Of a DNA stretch of 64,000 nt, positions 31,704 to 44,000 are shown in pieces (position 1 is the first letter of the stretch; the number at the start of each line of letters is the position of its first letter). The notes under the pieces are model-generated. The model did not search any database. It saw only the letters and a list, made by a program, of their open reading frames with translations, and was not told the origin of the DNA. Origin of the DNA: Chamaelirium japonicum (lineage: Eukaryota; Streptophyta; Magnoliopsida; Liliales; Melanthiaceae); assembly GCA_947650365.1 (NCBI GenBank), contig OX393550.1:70615978-70679977 (forward strand). Reading direction: 5' to 3'. A program made the position numbers and the translations under genes.

Positions 31704-34700
31704 CTCCTGCTCAAGCTGGAGCAAAGATGTCAAACATGGTCAACTTGGATATAGTAGAGATAAGGCGAGTAGGTCGGACAGCCTTGGTAAAGGCATCAAC
31801 AAGTTGGTCAGCAGATGAACACCGGAGTGATTGTACCAAACTGAACATGATCCAGTAGAAAGTGAATATCAGCCTCGACATGCTTTATCTGCTCATGAAG
31901 AACAGAATCGGAAGCAAGCATAATTGCGGACTGATTATCACAGAAAAGTGTCGAACGGACTGATGTAGGGAATCCAAGCTTTACTAGAAGAGAGTGTAAC
32001 CAAATTAACTTAGTGGTCCCTTGCGCCATAGCACAATACTCGGCTTCAACAGAAAATCGAGAGACCACATGCTGCTTTTTGCTCTTCCATGAAATAAGAT
32101 GTTCACCATACAGAGTGCAGACTCAAGAAGTAGAGCGACGGTCTGTAAGAGAACCCGCATAATCCGAGTCAGTGTAACAATACACCTCGGAGCTATCTTG
32201 AGCCTTGTAGAAAAGTCCAAGACCAGGAGCAGCTTTAAGATATCACAGAATCCTCAGTACGGCCTCCATGTGTGATGTTCGGGGAGCATGCATAAACTGG
32301 CTAATCACACTAACCGCAAAGCTAATATCAGACCAAGTATTAGTCAGATAAATCAAACGACCAACCAAACACTGATAGGAACTAGGATCAGGAATAAGAT
32401 CACCAGACTCGACATGGAGACGGCGATTAAGATCCATCGATGTACGTGTCGATCGACACGCGAGAAGACCAGTGTCTCGCAAGAGATCAAGAGTATACTT
32501 TTGCTAGGAAATGGAGATGCCTGGTCGACAGCGAGCTATCTCAATCCCTAGAAAATAACGAAGAAGTCCAAGGTCCTTCACTTCAAAGGCCGCCTGAAGA
32601 GTAGTCTTGACAGCAGTGATCCCTGCTGCATCATCTCCGGAATAATATCATCAACATAGAACAATAGCACGTCGTCCCTCAACAATGGTCTTAATGAAGC
32701 AAGTCGGGTCAGCATGACATCGAGTAAGTTCCATACGAAGAATCACAATACTAAATCGTTCGAACCAAGCCCGATATGATTGCTTCAAACCATAAAGAGA
32801 CTTGAGCAATCGACAAACATGGCCATAATACTCCCCCTGAAGACGATACCCTGGAAGGGGGGTCCATATAAATATCCTCTGTTAGATGACCATAGAGAAA
32901 GATGTATTTGATATCAAGTTGATGGAGGGACCAAGAGTGACTAGCAGCAAGAGAGAGGAGTAAACGAACACTAGTCATCATGGCAACAGGAGAAAAGGTA
33001 GCACCGAACTCATCAATAGTCTATGTGAATCCTTTAGCAACAAGCCTGGCTTTGAATCGATCAAGAGAACCATCAGCAGATACTTGACTGTGTTGACCCA
33101 CTTACAGCCAACAGTACGTTTCCCAGGGGGAAGCGGAACCAAGGTCCAAGTTCCATTCTGCCGAAAGCCAGACATCTCAACATCCCTAGCTTTGACTCAC
33201 TCAGGGTCACGAAGCACCGCAGTAGTAGACCGAGGGATACGAATAGAGTTGATGGCAGTGAGATAAGTATGAGAAAGACCCTGATAAGAAACAACACTTG
33301 CTAAAGGGTGATCAGTGTAACACAAGCACACTTGCCCTTGCAAAGGACTACGGTATAGCTGACTCAAGAGGTGGCACTGACGCAGTGATAGGGCTAGGCT
33401 GGACAGCTGGAGTCTTGCGGGGCGCCTGTGATATGTTTGTATAATGGGCAGACAAGCATGCAGACCGCTCGGTGGCAGACTGGAGGCAGGGAAAAAAGGC
33501 AAAGGCTGCGAAGAAGCGGTAGATGGTACAGGGGCAAACATAGGGAGAGGTATAGACAGTACCCGAAAATAGGACTCATCCTCATGAAAAGTGACATCCA
33601 TAGAGTGGTAGAGCCGACGGGATTTGGGGTCCAAGCAACGATAACCTTTAACACCAGAAGAGTATCCAAGAAAAACACATCGAATAGCCTTGTCATCAAG
33701 CTTAGTCTGGGAAGGACTACGGTCCTGAACAAAACACACAACCAAAAACACGCAGTGGGATAGAAAAGAGAGGTTGGTTAGGATGAAGTAAACAGAACGT
33801 GGGACTTTCATTAAGGGAACAAGGTGGAGTCCGGTTGATCAGGTAAGTTGTAGTAAGAATCGCAGAGCTCGAGAAAGACTTGGGAACCGACATCCCATGA
33901 AGTATGCATTGGACAACGTTTAAGAGATGATGATTATTTCGTTCCGCCACGCCATTCTGCTCAGGTGTATAGGGACAGGTAAATTAATGAAGAGTGCCCT
34001 GTTCTGCAAGAAAAGACATGAATGGGCCAGAAGTATATTCACCACCATTGTCAGAGCGAAGAACACGAATACGAGCACCATACTGAATACGAACAATAGC
34101 AGAAAATTGACAATACATAGCAAACACACTAGACTTGTGTTTCAAAAGATAAACCCAACAACAACGAGAATAATAATCAATAAAGGTAACATAGTAACAA
34201 AAACTATCATATGAGATGGTGGGAGACGGACCACATACATCCGAATGGACTAACTCAAAAGCAAAAGATGACCTACTAATAGAAGGAAAATAAGAGTTAC
34301 GTGTGTGTTTACACAGTTCACACACATCACACCTAAAAGAGGAACTCAACGAGAACTCAGGATAGACAGAGGCAACATTCTAAGGACTGGCATGACCAAA
34401 CCGAGCATGCCACAGAACACCAGTTGGGGAGATCGAAGAGCGTGCGGGAGAAGCAGTAGCGGAAGTAGGCAAGGCAGCCACAGGTGGAGGAACAAGAGGT
34501 CGGTCCAACAAGTACAACCCATCATTCTCACAGCCCCTGCCAAAAGTCCTTGAAGCCAGATCTTGAAAAAGACAGCCACCAGGGAAGAATTTCACGGAAC
34601 AGTGCAAAGACCGGGTCAGACGACTAACAGACACTAGATTAAGGACCAGCTTAGGAATATACAAGACAAAGTCAAGACAAATAGTAGAAGAAAGGGGGAC

Positions 34701-36584
34701 AGTACCCTTGTTGAGGATTGGAATAACAGATCCATCAGCAAGACGCACGTTCCGCTGGAGATAAGACTCAATATGTGAAAGGAGTTTAAGCTCATCAGTC
34801 ATATGATCAGTTGCACCAGAGTCGATCACCCAGGGAGAAGAACAGGGATCGACCTCTGATACTTGGAAAGCGAACGGCGTATCTGAGGAGGCAGTGGATG
34901 CGGAGGGCTGAGAAGGCGGAGACTGAGTCTGAAAGTACTGAAACTGACTCATCATCTGCTGCATTTGTGACATCATCTGGCTTAGATCAGAGACTCCCGA
35001 AGGCTGAGAAAACTGCTCCGATGGACTAGATAAGTCAACGGCAGCCACAGTCGCTGAACAGGGAGCAGGGGAGGTAGTAGGATGCAGGTGTGGGTACAAC
35101 TGGAAGCATTTGGAGCGATCATGAAATTGCTTCCCGTAATAGAGACAAGGACCGGGAGGACCAGAAGTGCCACGACCACTAGACATGCCTCGTCCACCAG
35201 ACATAGAACAACCGCCACAACCTCGAGTATGAGAAATAGGAGTGTGGGAACCAGAAGCAAGAGCTATCTGCTCAGTCAGAAGATCATTGTTAGAAGAGAC
35301 TGACGCCCTTGAAGCAGTAAGTCGAAGATGACATTCCTAGTCGGCAACAAAGGAGAAGGGGTCGAGAATATCTGGAAGAGGTGACATCACAACAATCTGG
35401 ACACGGATGGCCTCAAACTCGAAGTGAAGTCCCATCAGAAGCTGATACATCTCTTTCTTTTCCTGTCGTCGTCGGGCAAGTGTGGTGGCATTAGTAGGAT
35501 CCTAGAAGGCACTCAGTGGCTCTAAGTCGGATAACTCGAGGAACCTACCTTGAAGAAAGAAAAAATACTCCTGAACAATGCAATCGTCCAAAGTAGCGGC
35601 AGTGATCTCTCGGTATATAGCGTAGATCCGAGCATCAACATGGGCGTGTCCATAAGTCCGCTGTAGGGTAGACCACAAACCCCGAAATTGTATCATATCG
35701 CATAAACCGCTTATAGATCTTTAGCTCCATTGAGCATTGAAGCCAGCCAAGGATCTGAAAGTTTTCCGTGGTCCACGTCAACACCTCTGTGTCCCCTTTA
35801 GGTTTTGAGACACCGGTAAGCCATGCAAGCTTATTTTGACCACCAAAATAAACACGCACAGAGTTGGACCAGGAAATAAAGTTCTTTTCATCCAAAAGCA
35901 CAGTAGTAATACGACGGGCAAAGCCCTCTTGAGTCTTGAGAACCATTAAGAGGAGCCACCTTGGAATCCATGGGATGATAAAATTATGAAAATGGGACCG
36001 AGAAATCCTTCACAAAGCCAGGACAGGATGTAGCAGAAAAAAAATAAATATAGAAGAGACAAAAGGAAACACCACCCCATAAAAAATTTTATCGCAAGGG
36101 CGGTTTATACCATCCCATACAAGGTCACAGATCACCGGCTACACCCGTGAAACGGCTGACAACGGTAGCCACATGGCAACGAACAGACCCACGAGTGGTC
36201 TGCGAGTGGGTGCGGGGTGGACTGAGCACCGAACGAGGCCACAGACGGGCGCGGAATGGCCGGACAGAGTCGCAAGAGGCCTGCAGACCCATGCGGGGTG
36301 GCCTGGACGCCGGACGGGACCGCAAGGGTCCGTGGGTGGACGTTGGATGACCTGCGCGTCGGAAGGGGCCGCGGGTGTCCGCGAGGTGGCCTGAGTGTCG
36401 GACGGACGGGACCGCGAGGGTCCACAAGTGGACGCCGAGGGGCCGCGGGTGCCAGATGGCCAGTGTGTCGGACGGGCCTCGAGTGGCCACGAGGAGGTGA
36501 GGGGGTAGCCCGTGGGTGGGACGTGAGAGAGAGAAATCGAGAGAGGAGACGGGGCGGGCTGCGAGTGTGACGGCTCTGATACCA

Positions 36585-36720
36585 AGAAGGTACGACCAAA
36601 ACAAAAATTAGGGTCACATTGAACCCTAATCCCTTTATATATTAAATATCTCCTTAGGATTACAAAGGAGTCCTCATACATTACAATAATTCATAATAAG
36701 GTCATAAAAGATCTCTAATA
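36585..36720 (-). repeat. copia 5' LTR
   Basis: Matches the 3' LTR except for about eight sites. The primer-binding site (36584-36572) follows directly. Confidence 0.9.
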
Positions 36721-36725
36721 ATGTG

Positions 36726-37434
36726 AAAGGTTGATCCTCGAGGTGAGACTCATTAACTCGGTGGGATTCCAAGTCTTTCTCCCCCCGTCTCGTTTCTCTC
36801 TCTGTGCTTGTGCGCCCAACCTCGACTCTGACTTTCGTCCACACTCTGGCCCTGATTCCACCTCCCAGCTTGCGGCCGAATCCGGCTTCGGCCTCCTGCT
36901 TGTGCTCAGTCCCAGCTCCCTGCCCGCGTCTTGCCCCGGTCCCGACTCCTTGTCTGTGCTTGGCAAGAGGCAAGGAAGGGCACGGGGGGGGGGGATTGCT
37001 GTGGGGCCGGAGGGGGGCGTGGGGGTTGCTGCGGGGCTAGAGGAGGGCGCGGGGAGGGGGGGTGCAATGCCGGAGGAGGGAGGGTAGGGGAGATCGGGGC
37101 CGGAGGAGGGAGGGAAGGGGAGATCGGGGCTGGAGGGGGGTGTTGCGAGGCCGGAGGAGTGAGGGAAGGGAAGATCGGGGTTGGAGGAGGCTGCCGGAGG
37201 AGGGAGGGAAGGGGAGATCGAAGCCGGTAGGTGCAGCCATCGCCGCCGTCGTCGTCACAGTCGGTGCGCGAGAGAACCCTAGAGCTCTAATACCATGTTA
37301 GGAGATGACGATTAGGGTTTGGAGAGAATGGAATGATCTCTATTTAGGGACTAAAGCCCAATATATATGTACATCAATATACAACCAACTCAACCCGACT
37401 GTACATAGAACCCAACCCGATATATACATTAACA
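36726..37434 (-). mobile_element. Second LTR element, 5' LTR and leader, host of the copia insertion
   Basis: An interval 37296-37434 (139 bp) begins TGTTAGGAG and ends ATTAACA, fitting a short LTR on the - strand. Next to it TGGTATTAGAGC (37295-37284) is a Met-tRNA-type primer site. The leader continues leftward through a G-rich repeat to the copia insertion point. No matching 3' LTR or coding part was recognised on the left side of the copia element. Fossil, incomplete. Confidence 0.65.
36980..37230 (+). repeat. G-rich minisatellite
   Basis: About five units around GGAGGAGGGAGGGAAGGGGA with GATCGGGGC spacers, 30-50 bp each, lie in the leader of the second LTR element. Many G3-5 runs on one strand could form G-quadruplexes. 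The Gly/Arg-rich frames are artefacts. Confidence 0.8.
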
Positions 37435-37439
37435 GAGCG

Positions 37440-39130
37440 AAAGAAAGAATGTTATGGTACTTGCCCAAATTTTGGACTAATTCACCTTGCTCTTCAAGGA
37501 CTCATGTGAGACATAGATGATTACTTTTTACAAGACAAATCTCTGTTCAAATGCCAAATAAGATGTGTATCCCATCGATATCAATCAGAAGTTTCTTAGT
37601 TTGGGAATTACACACTGGTGGTTTAGCTGGACATTTCAGCCAAGATAAAACAAGAGTTCATGTAGCAGATCATTTTATTGGCCTAGTATAAAACGTGATG
37701 TAGCCAAAATTGTAGGTCAATGTCGAACTTGCCAATTAACTGAGTAAAGAAACAAAATATTGGATTATACGCTGTTACCAATTCCTGATATACCTAGGCA
37801 AGATATAAGTATGAATTTTGTATTAGGCTTACCGAAAAACTTAAATGAAGCATGAATTTTTTTTCATGATTGTCAACAGTTTTTTTTATGGATCATTATA
37901 TTCCCTATTTGAAGACATCGGATGCCTCACGAGTTGCAAAGATTTTATTTGATAAGGTTGTATGCTTACATCGACTAACAAAGTCAATAATGTCTGATAG
38001 AGATTCCTAGTTTGTTAGCTATTTCTAGAAAATGTTATGGCATCTCATGGGAACGAAATTAAAATTTTCTACATCCTATCATCCACAGACATATATGCAA
38101 ATAGAAGTGGTCAACCGAAGTCTAGAAAGCCTACTTAGATGTTTAGTAAGTGAGAATAAATGAAAATTTGGACTTGATTCTTCCTATAATTGAATTCGCT
38201 TAAAATAGTTCTTGTCAATCGAACCATAGGAATTATCCCTTTTGAAGTGGGTCGCGAATACAAGCCTCATAAACCTATATAGATTTGATTCCTATGGCAT
38301 CACAAGTCCACATATCTGAATCTGCAGATAGTTTTGCACATCACATTCAAACTTACACAAGGAGATTAAAGATAAAATTGCCCTTATTAATAAGAACTAT
38401 TAAATGATCGTTGATTTACATAAACGATGCAAAGAAGTTCAAGTAGGTGACTGTGATGTCAGAACGGTTTCCTTCAGGGACCATGAAGAAACTACGGGCA
38501 CGTAGTATGCGACCATTTTAAATATTAAAAAGAGTTGAGTCTAATGCTTATTTAGTGGAGGTTCCTTCAGAGTATGGGATAAATCCAACATTTATGATAA
38601 AAGATGTTGCTTTTAAAGGTCCAGTAGACATCCCAAAAAATCCCTTCAATGAGCTGATGACTTTTTAGCCAATCCTGAGCCTATTTCTCTTGTTATTCCT
38701 CATTTGCTTTCTGCGTCATAGGAAAATGAAAAAGTACATCAGATTCTGGATGAGCAACCAATTTCCACTAGGAGCGGTGGATATCAGAGGTACCTGGTGG
38801 GATAGTGAGGACGTTCTTACTCTGATGCGACAAGAGTTACTAGAGAGGAGCTGCAACGCCTAGATCCAGACTTGTTGGAGAGCTACCAAAGCTCTCAGTT
38901 TAGGCTTGGATGAGACTACTTGCATGTTTGCAATTTCCACTAGGAGCGGTGGATATCAGAGGTACTTGGTGGGATAGTGAGGACGTCCCGACTCTGATGC
39001 GACAAGAGTTACTATAGAGGAGCTGCAATGCCTGAATCCAGACTTGTTGGAGAGCTACCAGAGCCGCCAATTTGGGCTTGGATGAGATTACTTGCATGTT
39101 TGCCCGCCTGTTTGGGCTTAGTAGTTATTC
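37440..39130 (+). mobile_element. Chromovirus fragment with doubled chromodomain region
   Basis: Integrase remnants appear around 37.6-38.6 kb (GGLAGHFSQDK-like near 37.62, a PIPD..QDIS..FVLGLPK-like block near 37.8). After them comes a chromodomain-type tail (LDEQPISTRSGGYQRYL near 38750; LDPDLLESYQS near 38870). That tail is followed by a second copy of itself. This is a fossil with many breaks, no LTRs recognised, and a close relation to the intron fragment at 20.0 kb. Confidence 0.75.
38761..39105 (+). repeat. 172-bp direct duplication of the chromodomain tail
   Basis: ATTTCCACTAGGAGCGGTGG starts at 38761 and again at 38933. The two copies are about 95% alike by eye over roughly 170 bp. 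Confidence 0.92.
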
Positions 39131-39711
39131 CTTCCTCCTGTGAAAGCTTGGCTCCTGAAGTGAGACTCAACTCGGTGGCATCGTTTGAAATTCCAGTCGA
39201 AATTCAAACATTTTGTAAAAAAAATTTGGTTTCGATCACGGGAAACGAAAGGGGGGTTTGAAACCTGGACCCTTCCGATTTTGGCATAGTTTCGGGATTT
39301 CGAGTGCATTTAGGTCATTTCATCAAAATTTAGACCAAAATGTGAGGGCCCACCGAAATCACGTGCTGTCCCCCAGTTTTGTTATTCAATTCACCGAAGT
39401 TTCCTCGTTTCATAATCATTTTCTCCATTTAGTCGAGATTCCAACCGAAACCGTGGGGACCCCTACCGAAATCAAGTGTTGTCTCCTGATTTCAGTGTCC
39501 ACATCACCGAAGCTTCGTCGTTTTATGGAATTTCGATAATTTCGACTGAAACGAGCCCACATATTTCATGAAACCTGTGGGCTAGTTTTGATGGGGCAGG
39601 GGCCTTTAAATGTTGGTTGAGGCCAAGGTATAAAATGTCGCGAAATTTCATGAAATATCGCGAAATACCTCGGTTTTCTCATACCTCGGCACGAAATTCC
39701 TATTGCGATAT
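39131..39711. other. GAAAT-rich repetitive DNA
   Basis: Motifs CGAAATTTC, CCGAAATC and GGTTTCG recur in both orientations, as in some small foldback elements, with GCGAAATACCTCGG near the right end. No border was fixed and no gene seen. Confidence 0.4.
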
Positions 39712-41071
39712 TGATGCAGGCTCCGATAAGGGGCGCTACAATCTTAAGCTCTTTAGGGTTTCCCTTTGGTCAATAACTAAGATTTAATTATCAAAAGGAC
39801 AACAAACATAAACTATCTCACGCAGTACTAAGAGTCTATGCAGTCAACATAAAGCAGGTTTAAGATTTAACAATAAAAGACACAATATTATCACGAAAAC
39901 TAATTTCAGCATATAAGAGATTAAATCGCAGCAATAGATATTGAGATTTAAAGATAGGTTTGCATCAGATTTTCACTAAAAATAGGCTAAGCATGCTTGC
40001 TAGGGTTACCAACAAACTAAAGATAGCAAATATAATGATTAGGCATATGTTAGGGCTTCAACTAGTGATGAACGGGAGGATTAAAGCTGCGATGCGGAGC
40101 GCAGGCAATGAAAACAAAATAAAAATGATGCGGATGTGAAGGGGAAATAAAATAAAGGATAGATAATGCCTGGGGTTTCCCGCCGTGGGTCGATGCGAGG
40201 ATGTGCCGATGATCCCGCACACGGAGCAAGGCCGGACATTGGGAGAAGCCGGATCCTTCGAAAAAATAAGTCAAGGCCTTCATGAGGCGAAGTCACGGAT
40301 GCGGCGAGGGTCGGGGACACGTCTCTCCCGGAAGCTCTCACGAAGAGGCACAAGTTTCAGCAATCATCAAAATCTGCAATCTTCTTCTTGTTTTCCCTTT
40401 TTGTAGAATTAGGGTTTTTCTTTGGATGTCCAAGATCAAAGGGAATTAAGGGTGAATGGTGGGGATGCAATGGCTAAGAAAGGCAAGGAAAAGAGAGAAA
40501 TAAGGGGGAAAGAGAGAGAGAAGAGAGAGGGCGGAAGAGGGTCGGCGGTCTTGGGTTTCGCGCGGACAAGGGGGGGCGGACGGCATGTTCACGGGAAAAG
40601 AGAGAAGGGGGGGGGGGCGGCATCTCAATGGGAAACCCTTTTGGGCTTAAGATAAGCCCATTTAACCCTAATTGAAGCCCACTTGATGCCATGTCATCAA
40701 ATTTAATATATTTTGCAATCTAACCATCGGTTTCGAGACCTAATATCGTCCGTCGGTACCCCACAAACACACACACCCAGATTTTATTAAGATAATGCAG
40801 AAAACTCATCCGAGAAGACCCGGATTCAATCCGAAAAGCCCTCGGATAAGATCATGGACATCCCCCATGAATTGGGCAAGAACATAACTAATACTAAGTG
40901 AAGAAATTAGACCAAAAACATAGAAAAAGGGCCAAAAACTGAAATAAACGGCTACAAGTTCCATATGGATAATGTCCTCCAAGCATCAAATAAAAACGAT
41001 TGGAAATAAAGGTCTCTGGCGATGAACTGAAGTTGCGGCGATGATCTGATGATGTTGATCATGCTGCATCA
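39712..41071 (-). repeat. chromovirus 3' LTR
   Basis: Bounded by TGATGCAG and CTGCATCA inverted ends. It carries a GGGG-rich, pyrimidine-flanked region near 40.5-40.6 kb. The first 800 bp match 46203-47015. Confidence 0.9.
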
Positions 41072-44000
41072 ACTCCCCCGGACTAGAAAGAACTCGACTC
41101 CGTCGAGTGGACGTCCAGCTGCTGTACGAGGTCGGGCCACTGTGTTCGCAACTGTCGCTCGTCCACCCAGGTACAGTCTGACAGTGGCCTGCTTACCCAC
41201 CGAACAAGGAACCGTCGGAAAACACCGCGGCGGGTAGCAAGCTCTCTGATGTCAACTATATCCTAAATCTGCTCTGTCTCGTCTCTCTGTGCATCTGAAA
41301 AAGGAATCTGTGGCACCGAAGGCGTATCTGGTCGGTCTCCGTGGAAAGGGAATAACTCTGAGATGTTGAAGATTGGCGATATCGGCATATCATCTGGCAA
41401 ATCCAGCAGGTAAGCATTGGGTCCCAACGCTCGGAGAACGCGGAAGGGCCCAAACTTCCTCTGGCTCAGCTTCCCATAAGAACCTGTGGGAAACCGCTCT
41501 CTGCGAAAGTAAACGAGGACCCAGTCCCCTGACTGAAATGTGCTCTCTCGCCTGTGTAAATCTGCACTTGCCTTATACCTGGCATTGCTTTCCCTCAGTT
41601 TCTCAAGCGACTCTCGCTGTACGGTCTTGATGTGTTCAAGGAATTCATCAGCATCAGCACTTGCAAGACCTGTAGGCGGTAAGGCAGTTCTATCCAGGAA
41701 ATGGGGAATAACATGGCCATAGACGATTTCAAAAGGAGTTTTACCTACTGAGCAATTAATTGAACTATTATATGCGAATTCAGCTTGTGGTAAAACTACA
41801 TCCCACTGTTTCGGTCTTTCACCAGCTAGACATCGAAGCATATCCCCAAGGCTACGGTTGACAACTTCCGTTTGTCCATCAGTTTGAGGGTGATACACGC
41901 TACTGTATTGAAGTTTAGTTCCTAGCTTTGACCAAATAGTACGCCAAAAGTGGCTTAAAAATCTAGTGTCCCTATCAGATGTGAATGACCGTGGAATGCC
42001 ATGCAAACGAACAACTTCCCTAAAGAATAACTCAGCTACATGAGATGCATCAGAAGTTTTCCTACATGGAATGAAATGTGTCATTTTAGAAAATCGGTGA
42101 ATCAACGCGCCGAAGTGTTCGAGGTAGACCCACAATGAAATCCATGGTGATATCCTCCCAAGGACGAGCAGGGATTGGTAGAGGAATGTAAAGACCTGTG
42201 TTCTGCTTCCTGTCTTTGAACATTTGACAGGTTCGACATCGTTGCACAAACTTGACGACATCTTTCCTTAAGTGAGGCCAAAAGTAGCATCGCTCCACTG
42301 ACTCAATTGTTTTGGTTTGGCCAAAATGACCTCCCAAATTACTTCCGTGCAATTCGTGGATTAACGTATCTCTAAAAGATTCATTCGGATTTTCCTCAGA
42401 GACGGTCCCTTCATGGGTGTTTTGAACAAGGCTCTCGTGAAGGGAACACTCAGGGATGCACAGGCGGAACAAGAATCCCTCTTGGATGATATAGGATGCC
42501 GTGGGATCAATGCTCGTTTCCTGACAGGATTCCCAGATGGGACCGAAGTACGGATCAGTCGCGTACATTGATTTCAGAGCGTCAAAAGAAACAACAACGG
42601 GCTGTAAAGTGGGTTGCACCAGGCCTCGTCGACTCATAGCGTTAGGAGCTTTATTCAGGACTCTAGCCTTATATCTGAGGTTGAACGTGTACTCTTGCAA
42701 GAAATTTGACCACGTAGCATGATGTTGGTTCAAGCTACGCTGAGACTTCAGATAGCGAAGCGCTTCATGGTCAGAATTGAGCACAAATTCTCGCTGGATC
42801 AAGTAATGCCTCCAGTGCTTGAGGGCTTGAATAACCACGTTAAACGAAATGTCATATGTCGAGTAATTCAAACGCACGGCGTTCAGCTTCTCGCTGAAGA
42901 ATGCGACGGGACGTCCCTCTTGACTAAGGACTGCTCCTATCCCGACGTGAGAGGCATCACAATCAATCTCAAAAACCTTTTCAAAGTTCGGGAGTGCCAA
43001 AGCTGGAGCACTCATCATCTTGGTCTAGATGAGGTCGAAACTCGCTTCAACTTCGGGGGTCCAAAGGAAACCACCCTTCTTCATACAGTTCGTGAGAGGT
43101 GCAATGACGGAACTAAAGTTCTTAATGAATCTGCGATAAAAGGACACTAGACCATGGAATCGTCGCACATCACTAATGTTCTTTGGAACGGGCCATGATT
43201 TGATGACTTCGACCTTCTCTGGATCGACCCGTATCCCTTCGGAGCACACGATGTAGCCTAGAAAGGTCAAGCTGTCTGTCAGAAAGGTGCACTTCTTCAG
43301 ATGGATGTACAGCTTATCTTTCCTTAGCGTTTTCAGGACTTCTCGCAAGTGCTCGACATGTTGTTCATATGTCGTACTATAGATAAGGATGCCATCAAAG
43401 TATATGACAACGAACTTTCCTATGAATGGTCTGAGCACCTGATTCATAAACCTCATAAAGGTACTTGGTGCATTCGATAGACCAAATGGCATTACTAGCC
43501 ATTCATACAGTCCTTCCCGGGTTTTAAATGCAGTCTTCCATTCGTCACCGGGTCGTACGCGGATCTGATGATAACCGCTACGAAGATCAATTTTCGAAAA
43601 GATTTTCGCACCATGTAGCATGTCAAGCATATCATCCAATCGGGGAATCGGAAATCTATACTTGACAGTTATTCGATTGATGGCACGGCAATCTATGCAC
43701 ATTCTCCATGTCCCATCCTTCTTGGGAGTTAGGAGTGCAGGTACTACACATGGACTCACGCTCTCTTGGATTAGTCCCTTTTGCAGTAACTCGGTAACAT
43801 GTCGACGAATCTCCTCATATTCAGACGGACTCATTCGGTAGTGAGGAAGGTGAGGTAGCGTCGCTCCTGGGACTAGGTCAACGCAATGTTGAATATCCCG
43901 AAGAGGTGGAAGTCCTTCAGGTAGTTCCTCTGGGATGAGATCATTGAAGTCTTCAAGTAGTACTCGAACCTCATGAGGAATGCTAGGACCCTCTGTGGCC

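Larger units (their letters stand above)
31568..36720 (-). mobile_element. Ty1/copia element, structurally complete, decayed
   Basis: 136-bp LTRs at 31568-31703 (3') and 36585-36720 (5') bound 5,153 bp. The 5-bp target duplication ATGTG is perfect (31563-31567 and 36721-36725). The primer site TTGGTATCAGAGCC follows the 5' LTR directly. Parts in copia order on the - strand: gag about 35.95-34.9 kb, protease about 34.85 (WVIDSGATDHMT), integrase about 34.35-33.3, reverse transcriptase about 33.2-32.25 and RNase H about 32.07-31.8 kb (VEAEYCAMAQGT, FCDNQSAI). It is a fossil with roughly ten breaks. The LTRs differ at about eight of 136 sites by eye, so insertion some two million years ago is plausible under usual plant rates. 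LTR borders are TA..CT rather than TG..CA. Confidence 0.92.

Noticed and set aside
36125-36604. Arg/Pro/Ser-rich frames of about 160-180 codons
   Set aside because: They lie in the leader between copia 5' LTR/primer site and gag, overlap in three phases, and show only repeated RGH/DTxGP-type composition.
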